Shown: in pieces, positions 1 to 11,156 of the stretch
Layout of the letters: each line of letters starts with the position of its first letter
Numbering within the stretch: the stretch's first letter is position 1
Origin: Bartonella sp. B1099
GTDB lineage: Bacteria; Pseudomonadota; Alphaproteobacteria; Rhizobiales; Rhizobiaceae
Length of the DNA: 64,000 nucleotides
Assembly: GCF_944801835.1 (NCBI RefSeq)
Contig: NZ_CALYLN010000001.1
Span: forward strand, 776,001 to 840,000
Direction: 5' to 3'
Program-made: the position numbers and the translations under genes
The notes under the pieces: model-generated
Databases searched by the model: none
The model's input: the letters and a program-made list of their open reading frames with translations, nothing else
Told to the model about the DNA's origin: nothing

Positions 1-3000
1 GATCTTTATGATCTAGGGCATGATATAGCTTCTGGCAAAGAAATTTTACTCCCTGAATATGAAGGAGTAGAAGATTTTCGCAAGAGATTGAATGAAAATG
101 CTAAACTTATTCTTCATGCCTTTCATACCAGTGATTTTGCTGCCCGAAACGATGAAACTATCGCACCGTCTGCGCAATGGCTCATTGATAATCATTACAC
201 CATTGATAAAACCATACAACAATTACGCCGTAATCTCCCTAAGTCCTTCATAAGGCAACTTCCTCTTTCACCACAAAAAGCAGGAATACCACGCATTTTT
301 GCTTTAACTTGGCTTTATATTGCGCATACCGATAGCAGTTTTTCACAAGAAACACTGACAGTTATGATCAATGGGTTTCAAGAAGTTTGTGCGCTCACAA
401 TTGGTGAATTGTGGGCTCTTCCTTTAGTTATGCAAATGCTACTCATTGAAAATGTTCGTCGTCTTTCAGTGCGTATCGAAAAAGCGCGGCAGATGCGCCA
501 TCTTGCCAGTCAAGTAGCTGATAAAATTTCTCTTGTAGAAAATAAAACCAGTCTAAATTCTCTTTTTACGCAGTACAAACCATTCACTGCTGACCCAACT
601 TTTTCAGCGCATTTATTCTATCGCCTGCGCAGTGCATCTATCGATTCAACCATAGCGTTAACTTGGCTTGAAAAGCAATTAGAAAGTCAAGGCAGTAGCT
701 TAGAAAGTGCAACAGCCGATGAGCATACCCGACAAGCGGCAGATGGTGTGACCATGGGCAATATTATCTGTGCTCTTAAAGCGATAGATAATATTGACTG
801 GACCATATGGTTTGAAACTGTGAGTTGTGTCGATGCTATTTTACGTAAAAAGAGTGATTTTTCTGAAATTGATTCCCATTCACGCAGTATTTATCGACAA
901 GTCATTGAAAAAATCTCACGTTTTTCATCTCTTAGCGAGCTGGAAGTTGCACACAAATCTGTAGAAATGGCAAACCCCACTTTTGAAGATATGCCTCATT
1001 ATTCCTCTGTTGGGTGGTATCTTGTCGGTGATGGTCGTGGCATATTTGAAAAGGCTTGTGGATATACGCCGCCTCTTCTCATAAAATGGGCACGCGCTTT
1101 TTATTGCTTAAAACTGAGAGTCATTGCCATACCTGTCTCTTTTCTGACGCTTGCCCTTTTGCTTGCAGTCTATACCGTTTTCCAAATATCTGGTATGACA
1201 CTATGGATGTCCCTTTGCTTTACTGTATTAGCGCTTTTTCCTGCTATGGATACGGTTTTTTCTTTCTTTAATACAGTTGTTTCATGGTTTGTTCCATCAA
1301 GACAGCTCATTGGTTATGAATATAAAGAAGGTATTCCAAAACATGCTCGGACAATGGTTGTTGTACCTACCTTGATAACATCATGCGATGATATTGATGC
1401 GCAAGTGCACAATCTTGAAGTGCACTATCTTTCCAATCCTAAAGGTGCGGTCCATTTTGCACTCATTACAGATTGGGTAGATGCTCCCTTGAGAGAAACG
1501 CAAGATGATCTTGATTTGTTGCACTATGCGCAAAAGGGTATTGATAAACTCAATGGTCGTTATCATCGTGATGAATTTCCTGTTTTTTTCCTTTTACATC
1601 GCCGACGTCTTTATAATAGCGGTGAAAAATGTTGGATGGGATGGGAACGAAAGCGGGGAAAACTTCATGAACTCAATCGGCTTTTAAGAGGCGATAAAAA
1701 TACGAGTTTTTACTCTCCTAATCCAAATCTTCCGATGGATTGTCGTTTTGTTATGACACTGGATTGTGATACACGTCTTACCCCTGAAAGTGTGACAAAA
1801 CTTGTTGGAAAGCTTAATCATCCACTCAATCATCCCATTTTTGATCCGCAAAGTGGAAAGGTTGTCAAAGGCTATAGCGTTTTGCAGCCACGCATTATTC
1901 CGTCTCTGACAACAGGAAAAAAAACATCAATTTTCCAACGGGTTTTTTCGACCAGCCGTGGTATTGATCCTTATGTTTTTGCTGTTTCTGATACTTATCA
2001 AGATCTTTTAGGAGAAGGTACTTTTATCGGTAAAGGTCTTTATAATATTGATGCATTTGAACAAGCACTTGACGGCAAAGTTAAAGAAAATACTGTTCTC
2101 AGTCATGATCTCTTAGAAGGAGGATATGCCCGTACTGCTCTGGTCAGTAGCATCACAGTCATTGAGGACTACCCAACGGCTTATCATATTGATGTTATGC
2201 GTTATCATCGCTGGATTCGTGGTGATTGGCAACTTTTGCCCTATCTTTTTTCTCGCCATAAAATAAGCTCCGTGACGCGTTGGAAAATGCAGGATAATTT
2301 GCGTCGTTCTCTTACACCACTCATGTGGTTAGTTGCAGCGTTTGCAGGGTGGGCTCTTTTGCCATTAAAGAGTGCACTCATCTGGCAGATATTTTTGTTG
2401 CTTAGCACCTTCATTGCCCCCATTTTATGTGTATTAAAAACGTTTTTTTCATCCAATATAGATTATTCTTTGCGCGGACATTTTCAATTAATTTGGAATA
2501 AAACCACTCTTACAAGCGCTGATATCTTTCTTAAGACGACTTTTCTTGCTCATTCGGCGTATTTTATGACAGATGCGATTATTCGTACACTCTATCGTAT
2601 GACGATTTCAAGACAGCATCTTCTTGAATGGAAAACCTCTGCCGCAACAAAATCAATGCCCAATAGTTTGCAGTTCTATATTTTTACAATGGCACCAGCA
2701 TCACTTATTGGTTCTCTTGCCCTAACACTCCCTCTTTTTTTTAATAGTTTTGCAAGCTTTATTGCTTTGCCTTTTGGGATAGCATGGTTTTTTTCACCTT
2801 TCATTGCTTGGGTTGTAAGTCAACCTTCAACATTTCAAGATAGCCTTGAACTTTCTTCAAAAGATGAAAAAATCCTCCGCTCTATTGCTCGGCGGACATG
2901 GCTTTATTATGCAACCTTTGTCAATGAGCAAAACAATTATTTGCCTCCCGATAATTTTCAAGAAGACCCTGAACCTCTTGTTGCTCAACGCACATCCCCT

Positions 3001-6000
3001 ACAAATATCGGAGTTTATCTCCTGTCTATTATTGCGGCACGTGATTTTGGCTGGATTGGTTTTGAAGAAACAGTTACCCGTATCGAATGTACATTACGCT
3101 CTCTTGCAAAAATGGAAAAGTTCCATGGTCACCTCTATAATTGGTATGCAACGGATACACTCAGGCCTCTTTTGCCCACTTATGTCTCAACCGTTGATTC
3201 AGGAAATCTTGCTGGTCATTTGGTAACACTCTCTTCTGCTTTAAGGGAATGGGCTGAAAAACCGCATCTTCTTTTTCAAAGTGATCGAGAAGGCTTATCG
3301 GATGTTCTTATTATTCTTAAAGAAACGGTTAAAGAAATTCCAGATCATCAACCAAGTCTACGCGCTTTACGACAAAGAGTTGAAGAAAATATTGTTCGTT
3401 TTCATCACTCTTTCCGTACTTTTGTCGAACAAGAAAATACGATACCTTCTCACATCAAGGATCTTTCACGTGCAGCCCATGATATTGTAGACTTAGTTAA
3501 TGAACTCGACCAAAAAATTCAAACAATAGAATCTGCTCGTGCGCTTTGTTGGTCTAAATGCCTTATCGAAACTTGCGATGCTTATCATCATGATGCAATG
3601 GCTCATTGTGATCCTGAAAAATTATGCAAAAAACTAAACAGGTTAGCTATAGCGGCAAGGCAAATAGCCTTTGATATGAAATTTGATTTCTTAGAACAGC
3701 CTAAACGGCATCTCTTATCCATTGGATATCGTGTTCAAGAAAACAAACTCGATGAAAACTGTTATGATCTACTTGCTTCAGAGGCACGTCTTGCAAGTTT
3801 TTTTGCCATTGCAAAAGGCGATATAAAACTTAAACATTGGTTTCATCTTGGTCGACTCCTCGTTCCCATAGGGTGGAAAGGTGCTCTTTTATCATGGTCT
3901 GGTTCCATGTTCGAATATCTTATGCCATCTCTTGTGATGCATGAACCTTTAGGGTCTCTCTTGGATCAAACCAATCGATTGATTATTCGTTGTCAAATAC
4001 AATATGCTCATACACGGGAATTGCCATGGGGGATTTCAGAGGCTGCATTTAATGCTCGTGATCATTTAATGAATTACCAATATGCTCATTTTGGTGTTCC
4101 CAACCTCGGACTCCAACGTGGTCTTTCACGCAATGCTGTCATTGCTCCCTATGCCAGCTTTCTTGCAGCACAATATGTGCCTCACAAAGCTGTAACCAAT
4201 TTAAAGCGATTGCGTAATCTTGGAGCTTTAGGAACATATGGTTATTATGACTCTATTGATTTTACCCCTTCACGCGTAAAAACAGGGGAAAAATACGCTA
4301 TTGTACGCAATTATTATGCGCACCATCATGGTATGTCTATTCTTGCTCTTAACAATGTTATTTTTCAAGGACGAATGCGTGATCGTTTTCACCGTGATCC
4401 CGTTGTGGAAGCAACGCAATTGCTTTTACAAGAGCGCGCTGCCCATCTTATTCCTATGATTCACACCAAAGCTATTCATCGTATGCGCAATAAATCTGAA
4501 GTATTGGATGCCGCCCCTTTGCGCATTATTACAAATCCGCTGCTTAAACCACGGGAAACTTTACTTTTGTCTCATGGTTTTTATTCTATCATGTTGACAG
4601 CGAATGGTTCTGGCTATAGCCGTTGGCACGATTATGCGATTACGCGCTTTATTCCTGATGCAACAGAAGATCAACAAGGGATTTTATTCTTCCTACGCAA
4701 TATACATAGTGGACGGTGGTGGTCTGTGACCAGCGAACCAACACGCGTTATTGAAGAAGAAGCTGTCAGCATTTTTATGGATGAAAAGGCTGAATATACG
4801 AAAATGGTTGATGGTATCAAATCAACCCTTGAATGTCTTATTACATCTGAAGGATGTGGTGAAGGTAGACGTATTCAACTGATGAATACAACAAACAAAG
4901 ACTGTCTTATTGAAGTAACCTCGTATGGTGAACTAGCGCTTGCAACAATGGATATGGACCAAGCTCATCCTGTTTTTTCACGGATGTTTATAGAGACGGA
5001 AATTGCTGAGGAGGGCAAAACAATTTTTGCCAAAAGGCGCAAACGCTCACCTAATGATCCTGAAATTTATATTGCTCATTTTGTTTCCAGTACAACAGAT
5101 ACTCTTAGAGAAACAGAAGCTGAAACGGATCGTTCGTTGTTTATTGGTCGGGGGCGATCCATTCATCGGCCCGCTGCATTTGATCGAAATGCTCATTTTA
5201 GTAACAGTCAAGGTTGTGTTCTTGATCCTATTATGTCACTGCGATGCCGTATAAAAATTCCAGCCCATGGAAAAGCAGAACTTATTTTTTGGACTTTTGC
5301 TGCTCATACAAAAGAAGCACTGCATCATCATATAAAACATTATCGACAACCTGATATGTTTCAAAAAGAACTTTCAATGGCATGGACACGCTCACAAGTT
5401 GCACTGTATCAGAGCGGAACCTCGCTTAAAGAAGCGATTGTCTATCAAAAATATGCAACGCCTCTTATCTATCTTGATCGAACATGGCGTCTTCCTTCTG
5501 AAATATTAGCAAAAACACTTGGAAAACAGTCTAATCTTTGGCCCATGTCCATTTCTGGTGACAATCCACTTTGTCTTCTTAGATTAAATAACGAGGGAAA
5601 TATAACTGTATTGCGTGAGCTCCTTAAAGCACATGAATATTGGCGGATGCGCGGACTTATTGTTGATTTAGTCATTCTCAATGAACAAGCATTTTCCTAT
5701 ATACAAAATACACAACGCGCTCTTGAATGGGTATGCGAATCTTATCGACATTACACGCAAGAACCAAATGCACGCCAACATATTTTTACGCTTCGGCGTG
5801 ATCAAATGAGTGAGCAAAGTTTTAAAACGCTTCTTGCATCCGCACGCATTATTCTCGATGCCGAAAATGGCTCTTTATCTGAACAGCTTAAACGACTTAG
5901 TGAGAATGATTTTGATCTCTCAATTCGTAAAAGTGATCAGGGGGCTCATGATCAATTAGACACCTCAAAATATAACAAAGGAAGACAAGTCACAACACAA

Positions 6001-8478
6001 ACTGAACAAAATCTTTTTGCTTCCATTGGTCTTGCGAGCCGACAAAAACCATCTTTTCCTCCAATGACTGGAGAAGATCTAAAATATTGGAATGGTTATG
6101 GTGGTTTTAATCAGCATAATCATTATATCATACGTCTTCATGGACGGACAACGACACCGCATCCGTGGATTAACGTCATTGCTAATTACGGATTTGGTTT
6201 TCATGTTTCTGCTGAAGGTGCAATTTTTACTTGGGCTCACAATAGCCGTGATTATCAATTAACGCCTTGGGCGAATGATCCAACGTCTAACCGGCCAGGC
6301 GAAGCGCTTTATCTGGTTGATCGCCAGTCTTTAAAACGTTTCTCACCCGTTTCTGCTGTCGAATGTGATGAAAATGTTATCTATGAGGCTTGTCATGGTT
6401 TTGGATTCTCAACTTTTAAGTCGACACATTCAGAAATCGCATTAGAACTAACCCATACACTTGATCTAGAGAAACCTGTTCGCTTTTCACGTCTACTCCT
6501 CACGAATGAAGGGGAAAAGCCACGCAGTTTACGCCTTTATAATTATGTTGAATGGGTTTTAGGCAAGACTCAAACAAAATATGCTCCTTTCATTGTTCCC
6601 TCTTACGAGGCTAAATGGGGGGCACATTTTATTCAAAATCCTTATCACATTGAAAAATTTCAACAAGTTACATTTTTATCAGCATCCGAAACGCCAACCA
6701 GCACCACAACCAATCGCAGCGAATTTATTGGTGCAACGGGAACTGTAACACATCCAAACGCGATCGGTAAAGCCAGGGCACTTTCGAATACTATTGAAGC
6801 AGGATATGATCCTTGTTCAGCATTTGCTTATGATATTGACCTTCTTCCAGGTCAAACAAAAGAAATCATTTTCTATCTTGGCAGTGCTGAAAATAGAAAA
6901 GAAGCTGAAAAATTACTCAATCAAGTACGTGCAAGTGATTTTGAAACTTTGCTCACACAACAAAAACAATATTGGAGTGATTTTGTTTCCCCGCTCCAAG
7001 TAAAAACACCTGATCCCTCTTTTGATATTATGGTCAATCATTGGCTTCCTTATCAAGTCTATGCATGCCGCATTATGGCGCGCGCTGCCTTTTATCAAGC
7101 AAGTGGTGCATTTGGCTTTCGTGACCAGTTACAAGATAGTTTGTCTTTATTGTTGTTGGAACCACAATTAGCCCATGAACAATTGGTAAACGCAGCTGCG
7201 CATCAATTTCTTGAAGGGGATGTGCAACATTGGTGGTTGCCTGAAACAAATGCTGGTGTTCGCACACACATTTCTGATGATATCGTTTGGCTTGCCTATG
7301 CAACAGCTTTTTATGTCAATACCACTGGCGATGATGCTTTTCTTGATACGCTCGTTCCTTTTATTGAAGGCGATGTTCTCAAAAGTGGGCAACAGGATGC
7401 TTATTTTCAACCTACCCAATCCTCAAAGGTTGCAACAGTTTATGAACATTGTGCTTTAGCTTTAGACCTTGCCATTAAACGCTGTGGATCTCATGGGCTC
7501 CCTCTTATTTTAGGTGGCGATTGGAATGATGGCATGAATTTGGTCGGTGTGCAAGGAAAAGGCGAAAGCACTTGGTTGGGATGGTTTCTTGGGTGCACGT
7601 TACAAGCATTCATTCCTTTAGCTCAAAAACAGCGTGATAACACTCGTATTGAAACCTGGAGCGCGTATTTTGAACGTTTGAAAAAATCTCTAGAAAAAAA
7701 TGCTTGGGATGGTACTTGGTATCGACGTGGTTATTTTGATGATGGGACGCCTCTTGGCTCTCAAATCAATGATGAATGCCAAATTGATACCATTGCTCAA
7801 TCTTGGGCTGTCATTTCTCAAATGGCACTGCTTGAGCGCCAAAAACAAGCTATGGCCTCAATGCTTGAACGTCTCTATGATAAACAAGGAAAACTTTTAC
7901 GTCTTTTCTGGCCTCCCTTTGATAAAACAACGCTCGAACCTGGTTATATAAAAGGTTATCCTCCAGGTATTCGAGAAAATGGTGGACAATACACCCATGG
8001 TGCTATTTGGAGCATTTTAGCGCTTGTTGAAATGAATGAAAGCGATAAAGCCTATCATTTATTTTCCACAATTAACCCTATTAATCATGGACAAGATCCT
8101 GAAACTTATCGTGTTGAACCTTATGTAATGGCCGCAGATATTTATGCCGTTGAGTCACACCTTGGACAAGGTGGTTGGACATGGTATACAGGTTCAGCAG
8201 GCTGGTTTTATCATGCTGCAACACAAGCTATTCTTGGAATACAGCGTCAGGGAGATCTGTTGTTTTTAAAACCACATTTACCTTCTACTTGGCCAAAGTG
8301 TGAAGTAAAAATGAAATTTTATGAGGCTGTTTATACCATTAAAGTCAAATGGGGATCTAAAAATATACTTCATGTTAATGGCAAAAAATATACCGAAGTT
8401 CATACAGGGATAAAGTTACAAAAAACGGGAAAACATGAAATCATACGCATACTTAAGTCCTCAAAACAGAAAAGCTAA
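1..8478 (+). CDS. ndvB: Cyclic beta-1,2-glucan synthase, 5' end outside window
   Basis: The reading frame is open from base 1, so the start lies left of the window. About 2,825 residues are visible, close to the roughly 2,830 of rhizobial NdvB/ChvB, so only a few residues are missing. The enzyme makes periplasmic cyclic beta-1,2-glucan from UDP-glucose in the inner membrane. Counting from the TTG at 88, hydrophobic segments lie near residues 340-400, 745-790 and 880-925. Between the first two is a glycosyltransferase domain with a DCD motif near 559 and an RYHRWIRGDWQ motif. The C-terminal third is a GH94 phosphorylase-like domain with GGDWNDGMN near 2476, which fixes ring size in this family. 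Family assignment is secure from length, domain order and motifs. Confidence 0.96.
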   Translation, partial: DLYDLGHDIASGKEILLPEYEGVEDFRKRLNENAKLILHAFHTSDFAARNDETIAPSAQWLIDNHYTIDKTIQQLRRNLPKSFIRQLPLSPQKAGIPRIFALTWLYIAHTDSSFSQETLTVMINGFQEVCALTIGELWALPLVMQMLLIENVRRLSVRIEKARQMRHLASQVADKISLVENKTSLNSLFTQYKPFTADPTFSAHLFYRLRSASIDSTIALTWLEKQLESQGSSLESATADEHTRQAADGVTMGNIICALKAIDNIDWTIWFETVSCVDAILRKKSDFSEIDSHSRSIYRQVIEKISRFSSLSELEVAHKSVEMANPTFEDMPHYSSVGWYLVGDGRGIFEKACGYTPPLLIKWARAFYCLKLRVIAIPVSFLTLALLLAVYTVFQISGMTLWMSLCFTVLALFPAMDTVFSFFNTVVSWFVPSRQLIGYEYKEGIPKHARTMVVVPTLITSCDDIDAQVHNLEVHYLSNPKGAVHFALITDWVDAPLRETQDDLDLLHYAQKGIDKLNGRYHRDEFPVFFLLHRRRLYNSGEKCWMGWERKRGKLHELNRLLRGDKNTSFYSPNPNLPMDCRFVMTLDCDTRLTPESVTKLVGKLNHPLNHPIFDPQSGKVVKGYSVLQPRIIPSLTTGKKTSIFQRVFSTSRGIDPYVFAVSDTYQDLLGEGTFIGKGLYNIDAFEQALDGKVKENTVLSHDLLEGGYARTALVSSITVIEDYPTAYHIDVMRYHRWIRGDWQLLPYLFSRHKISSVTRWKMQDNLRRSLTPLMWLVAAFAGWALLPLKSALIWQIFLLLSTFIAPILCVLKTFFSSNIDYSLRGHFQLIWNKTTLTSADIFLKTTFLAHSAYFMTDAIIRTLYRMTISRQHLLEWKTSAATKSMPNSLQFYIFTMAPASLIGSLALTLPLFFNSFASFIALPFGIAWFFSPFIAWVVSQPSTFQDSLELSSKDEKILRSIARRTWLYYATFVNEQNNYLPPDNFQEDPEPLVAQRTSPTNIGVYLLSIIAARDFGWIGFEETVTRIECTLRSLAKMEKFHGHLYNWYATDTLRPLLPTYVSTVDSGNLAGHLVTLSSALREWAEKPHLLFQSDREGLSDVLIILKETVKEIPDHQPSLRALRQRVEENIVRFHHSFRTFVEQENTIPSHIKDLSRAAHDIVDLVNELDQKIQTIESARALCWSKCLIETCDAYHHDAMAHCDPEKLCKKLNRLAIAARQIAFDMKFDFLEQPKRHLLSIGYRVQENKLDENCYDLLASEARLASFFAIAKGDIKLKHWFHLGRLLVPIGWKGALLSWSGSMFEYLMPSLVMHEPLGSLLDQTNRLIIRCQIQYAHTRELPWGISEAAFNARDHLMNYQYAHFGVPNLGLQRGLSRNAVIAPYASFLAAQYVPHKAVTNLKRLRNLGALGTYGYYDSIDFTPSRVKTGEKYAIVRNYYAHHHGMSILALNNVIFQGRMRDRFHRDPVVEATQLLLQERAAHLIPMIHTKAIHRMRNKSEVLDAAPLRIITNPLLKPRETLLLSHGFYSIMLTANGSGYSRWHDYAITRFIPDATEDQQGILFFLRNIHSGRWWSVTSEPTRVIEEEAVSIFMDEKAEYTKMVDGIKSTLECLITSEGCGEGRRIQLMNTTNKDCLIEVTSYGELALATMDMDQAHPVFSRMFIETEIAEEGKTIFAKRRKRSPNDPEIYIAHFVSSTTDTLRETEAETDRSLFIGRGRSIHRPAAFDRNAHFSNSQGCVLDPIMSLRCRIKIPAHGKAELIFWTFAAHTKEALHHHIKHYRQPDMFQKELSMAWTRSQVALYQSGTSLKEAIVYQKYATPLIYLDRTWRLPSEILAKTLGKQSNLWPMSISGDNPLCLLRLNNEGNITVLRELLKAHEYWRMRGLIVDLVILNEQAFSYIQNTQRALEWVCESYRHYTQEPNARQHIFTLRRDQMSEQSFKTLLASARIILDAENGSLSEQLKRLSENDFDLSIRKSDQGAHDQLDTSKYNKGRQVTTQTEQNLFASIGLASRQKPSFPPMTGEDLKYWNGYGGFNQHNHYIIRLHGRTTTPHPWINVIANYGFGFHVSAEGAIFTWAHNSRDYQLTPWANDPTSNRPGEALYLVDRQSLKRFSPVSAVECDENVIYEACHGFGFSTFKSTHSEIALELTHTLDLEKPVRFSRLLLTNEGEKPRSLRLYNYVEWVLGKTQTKYAPFIVPSYEAKWGAHFIQNPYHIEKFQQVTFLSASETPTSTTTNRSEFIGATGTVTHPNAIGKARALSNTIEAGYDPCSAFAYDIDLLPGQTKEIIFYLGSAENRKEAEKLLNQVRASDFETLLTQQKQYWSDFVSPLQVKTPDPSFDIMVNHWLPYQVYACRIMARAAFYQASGAFGFRDQLQDSLSLLLLEPQLAHEQLVNAAAHQFLEGDVQHWWLPETNAGVRTHISDDIVWLAYATAFYVNTTGDDAFLDTLVPFIEGDVLKSGQQDAYFQPTQSSKVATVYEHCALALDLAIKRCGSHGLPLILGGDWNDGMNLVGVQGKGESTWLGWFLGCTLQAFIPLAQKQRDNTRIETWSAYFERLKKSLEKNAWDGTWYRRGYFDDGTPLGSQINDECQIDTIAQSWAVISQMALLERQKQAMASMLERLYDKQGKLLRLFWPPFDKTTLEPGYIKGYPPGIRENGGQYTHGAIWSILALVEMNESDKAYHLFSTINPINHGQDPETYRVEPYVMAADIYAVESHLGQGGWTWYTGSAGWFYHAATQAILGIQRQGDLLFLKPHLPSTWPKCEVKMKFYEAVYTIKVKWGSKNILHVNGKKYTEVHTGIKLQKTGKHEIIRILKSSKQKS

Positions 8479-8490
8479 AGAGCTTTTTTA
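8471..8490 (+). terminator. Terminator overlapping the ndvB stop codon
   Basis: AAAGCT, a 4-nt loop and AGCTTT form a 6-bp stem followed by a T-rich run. The left arm includes the first base of the ndvB stop codon (8476-8478), so termination is packed into the end of the gene. The stem is short and AT-rich, so strength is uncertain. Confidence 0.5.
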
Positions 8491-8511
8491 TTCTTGCCTA
8501 AAATCTTAGAG

Positions 8512-8539
8512 TTGTTATAGTCCTTGCACCGCCTATATT
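8512..8539 (+). promoter_or_regulatory. Candidate sigma-70 promoter for pncB
   Basis: TTGTTA and TATATT are separated by 16 bp in the 115-bp gap before pncB, about 55 bp upstream of its ATG. Together with the terminator just upstream, this suggests pncB is transcribed separately from ndvB. Confidence 0.4.
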
Positions 8540-8593
8540 GACCGTGTTGGTACATAATAATTTTAGATTTTATGAGACTGAAAGAAAAAAATT

Positions 8594-9898
8594 ATGAATC
8601 ATCCGGATATTGCTAAACGTGTTTACGATCATACTTGGAAGCTTGATCCCATTATTCGTTCACTTCTTGATACAGATTTTTATAAGCTTCTTATGGTACA
8701 GATGATTTGGGGGCTTTATCCCACTGTCGATGTTACTTTTTCTCTTATAAATCGCTCTAAAACAATACGGCTTGCTGATGATATTGATGAAAGTGAATTG
8801 CGTGCCCAACTTGATCATGCTCTTAGTTTGCGCTTTACAAAAAAAGAAATGATCTGGCTTGCTGGTAATACATTTTATGGACGCAAACAAATTTTTGAAC
8901 CGGATTTTCTTCAGTGGCTTGAGAATTTTCAACTCCCAGAATATGAATTAACCCGCAAAGATAGCCAATATATTCTGCATTTTCATGGTTCATGGGCTCA
9001 TAGCTCTATGTGGGAAATCCCAGCCCTTGCTATCGTCAGTGAATTACGCTCACGTGCTGCTATGAAAAAACTGGATCGCTTTGCTCTTGATGTACTTTAT
9101 GCACGTGCTAAAGCAAAAATGTGGAGTAAAGTTGAGCGCCTTAAAAAATTGCCTGATATTAAAATATCTGACTTTGGGACACGGCGTCGCCATTCTTTTT
9201 TATGGCAGCGCTGGTGTGTTGAAGCATTAAAAGAAGGTATTGGTCATTCTTTTACGGGAACTTCTAATGTTCTTCTTGCCATGGATACAGATTTAGAAGC
9301 TATTGGAACCAATGCGCATGAATTGCCTATGGTTATTGCTGCTCTCAGCAACAACGACGATGAATTACATAGAGCTCCGTATCAAGTTTTGCAAGATTGG
9401 AACCGTTATTATGGCGGAAATCTTCTCATTGTTTTACCTGATACCTTTGGTACAGAAGCATTTTTATGCAATGCTCCAGATTGGGTAGCAGATTGGACGG
9501 GTTTTAGACCGGATAGTGCACCCCCTATTGAAGGTGGAGAACGTATTATTCAATGGTGGAAAGAAAAAGGGAAAGATCCACGCGAAAAACTCTTAATTTT
9601 TTCTGATGCACTTGATGTCAATACAATTGAAAAAACCTATCATCATTTCCATGGAAAAGTGCGCATGAGTTTTGGATGGGGCACTGATCTTACCAATGAC
9701 TTTACAGGTTGTGCTCCTCAAGAAATCGCAACCCTTGATGCTCTTTCCCTTGTTTGTAAGGTGACCCATGCCAATGGTCGACCAGCCGTAAAACTTTCAG
9801 ATAATCCTGAAAAAACGATCGGTGATTCAAAAGAAATACAACATTATCTCAATTTTTTTGGCAATAAAAAGCGCGTTTCTAGACCTATAAAGATGTAG
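8594..9898 (+). CDS. pncB: Nicotinate phosphoribosyltransferase
   Basis: A 434-residue cytosolic enzyme of NAD salvage. It joins nicotinate to PRPP, with ATP hydrolysis, to give nicotinate mononucleotide. Visible family motifs are DTDFYKLLM near residue 26, DFGTRRRHS near 195 and GTSNV near 222. GTNAHE includes His242, which aligns with the autophosphorylated histidine of the bacterial enzyme. Length is normal for the family. The start ATG is preceded only by an A-rich, weak ribosome site. It follows ndvB in the same direction but behind its own likely promoter. The call is firm. Confidence 0.95.
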   Translation: MNHPDIAKRVYDHTWKLDPIIRSLLDTDFYKLLMVQMIWGLYPTVDVTFSLINRSKTIRLADDIDESELRAQLDHALSLRFTKKEMIWLAGNTFYGRKQIFEPDFLQWLENFQLPEYELTRKDSQYILHFHGSWAHSSMWEIPALAIVSELRSRAAMKKLDRFALDVLYARAKAKMWSKVERLKKLPDIKISDFGTRRRHSFLWQRWCVEALKEGIGHSFTGTSNVLLAMDTDLEAIGTNAHELPMVIAALSNNDDELHRAPYQVLQDWNRYYGGNLLIVLPDTFGTEAFLCNAPDWVADWTGFRPDSAPPIEGGERIIQWWKEKGKDPREKLLIFSDALDVNTIEKTYHHFHGKVRMSFGWGTDLTNDFTGCAPQEIATLDALSLVCKVTHANGRPAVKLSDNPEKTIGDSKEIQHYLNFFGNKKRVSRPIKM

Positions 9899-9906
9899 TT
9901 TTGGGC

Positions 9907-9933
9907 TTTTTAAACGAATATATTGTTTAAAAA
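9907..9933. terminator. AT-rich inverted repeat after pncB, possible terminator
   Basis: TTTTTAAAC and GTTTAAAAA form a perfect 9-bp inverted repeat with a 9-nt loop, starting 9 bp after the pncB stop. There is no long T-run outside the stem, so intrinsic termination would be weak. It sits between convergent genes. Confidence 0.35.
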
Positions 9934-10360
9934 GTAACCTTTACTCCTCTAAGGACGAGTATTCTTAACCCTTGTAGGTCACAGTAAATCGTTCAGCTTC
10001 TTGTTGAGTGGATTCTACTTGGTTTCTCATATATGCGGTTTACTTACATAAGGTGCGATAAGCAAAACTTAAAAATATGCACGAGGCACTTAAAAAGGCT
10101 TAACATGCCAAGAAAGTTTAGCGAAATTTACATGCTTTACAAAAATAAAACCTCTTAATGAATGTAATTTATCATTGTTTACAAAACGACTCTTTATGCG
10201 TTTTAAAGGGATTGTACATAATTTTCTTTGCTTATAAAAAGCTTGTTATTTCATATGTATTTTGAATATGGAGAAGTTATACTAAAACTTGAAAGAAAAA
10301 TCTTCCCTTATTGTTCTAACAAATAAGTCAAAGCTAAAAAGAGCATCTCTCATAGAGTCT
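9934..10360. other. Intergenic region with no supported gene
   Basis: About 430 bp between convergent pncB and the DUF454 gene. Stop codons are frequent in all frames, and I see no RNA gene or clear repeat. It is best read as non-coding or decayed sequence. Confidence 0.5.
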
Positions 10361-10747
10361 TTATGAAGATGAACGTGTCACAATATAAATAGCAATCAAC
10401 AATAATATAACGGCAACGAGTAAAGAAATCCATAAAGGAGGGTGTACCATTACGAAAAAGGATAATCCCCCTCCTGTCATACTCATCACGGCAAAAATTT
10501 TAACAAATGGAGAAATAGCTCTTCTTTCTTCCCATCGTTTAAGAGAGGGACCAAAAATACGATGATGATTCAACCAGTGATGAAAACGTGGAGAAGAACG
10601 CGTAAAACACCATGAGGCAACCAACAAAAAAGGCACTGTTGGCATAATAGGTAATACCACACCGATAATGCCTAATATAATCATTACCCAACCTGCTATA
10701 GAGTAGCAGAGGCGTAAAGGGTGTGATATCTTGAAATATTTCTTCAT
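10361..10747 (-). CDS. DUF454 (YbaN-like) inner membrane protein
   Basis: A 128-residue protein with a basic N-terminus and hydrophobic segments near residues 13-45 and 84-124. The segment GVVLPIMPTVPFLLVASWCF and the following RSSPRFHHWL are typical of DUF454/YbaN proteins, whose function is not established. The length matches the family. It is transcribed leftward and stands alone, convergent with pncB. Family assignment is confident, function unknown. Confidence 0.85.
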   Translation of the reverse strand: MKKYFKISHPLRLCYSIAGWVMIILGIIGVVLPIMPTVPFLLVASWCFTRSSPRFHHWLNHHRIFGPSLKRWEERRAISPFVKIFAVMSMTGGGLSFFVMVHPPLWISLLVAVILLLIAIYIVTRSSS

Positions 10748-11156
10748 TTTCTCGTATTATTTTCTTTCACGTAAAAAATTTTACACAAAAAATTGTATCT
10801 GTTTCACTGTTCATGTATTTGAATGGATAATCCCTCTCCACACATTTCTATGTGTAAGTGTCTTTACTGTCATAAGTTCCTTCAAGATACTAAATAGCTT
10901 TGCAATATGATAATCATTTTAAATGGTTTCAAGAAATAAGAAGAGATTTTAGAAAAGTAAAAAAATAAAAAGGCTGCAGAATAAATCAATGCAGCCTCTT
11001 AATTAAGAATGCAGCGTTGGGGGGGGAGAATACTTACTGCACTCATTTGCTAGACATTAGGAGGAAAAATAACCTAGCGACTCAACCTCTAATTAAAATA
11101 AGCATGAGAAACAATATATAAAAATGCATGGCTGATATGCATGAATTTTATCACCG
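10748..11156. other. Intergenic region upstream of the DUF454 gene and downstream of sitD
   Basis: 409 bp without a gene. It holds the likely sit operon terminator (10958-10996) and a run of eight G at 11019-11026, unusual in this AT-rich sequence. No coding frame is supported. Confidence 0.5.
10958..10996 (-). terminator. Rho-independent terminator, probably of sitABCD
   Basis: On the minus strand GGCTGCA and TGCAGCC form a perfect 7-bp stem with an 11-nt loop, followed by TTTTTATTTTTTT. It lies about 160 bp past the sitD stop, in the direction of the operon. Confidence 0.7.

Noticed and set aside
7073..7419. Minus-strand open frames of 76 and 83 codons inside ndvB
   Set aside because: They lie opposite a strongly conserved GH94-domain coding sequence and have no family resemblance.
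9934..10360. Possible fourth copy of the relic family near 10.2 kb
   Set aside because: Only a short AT-rich resemblance (AAGCTTTTTATAAG region) was seen, without the diagnostic blocks.
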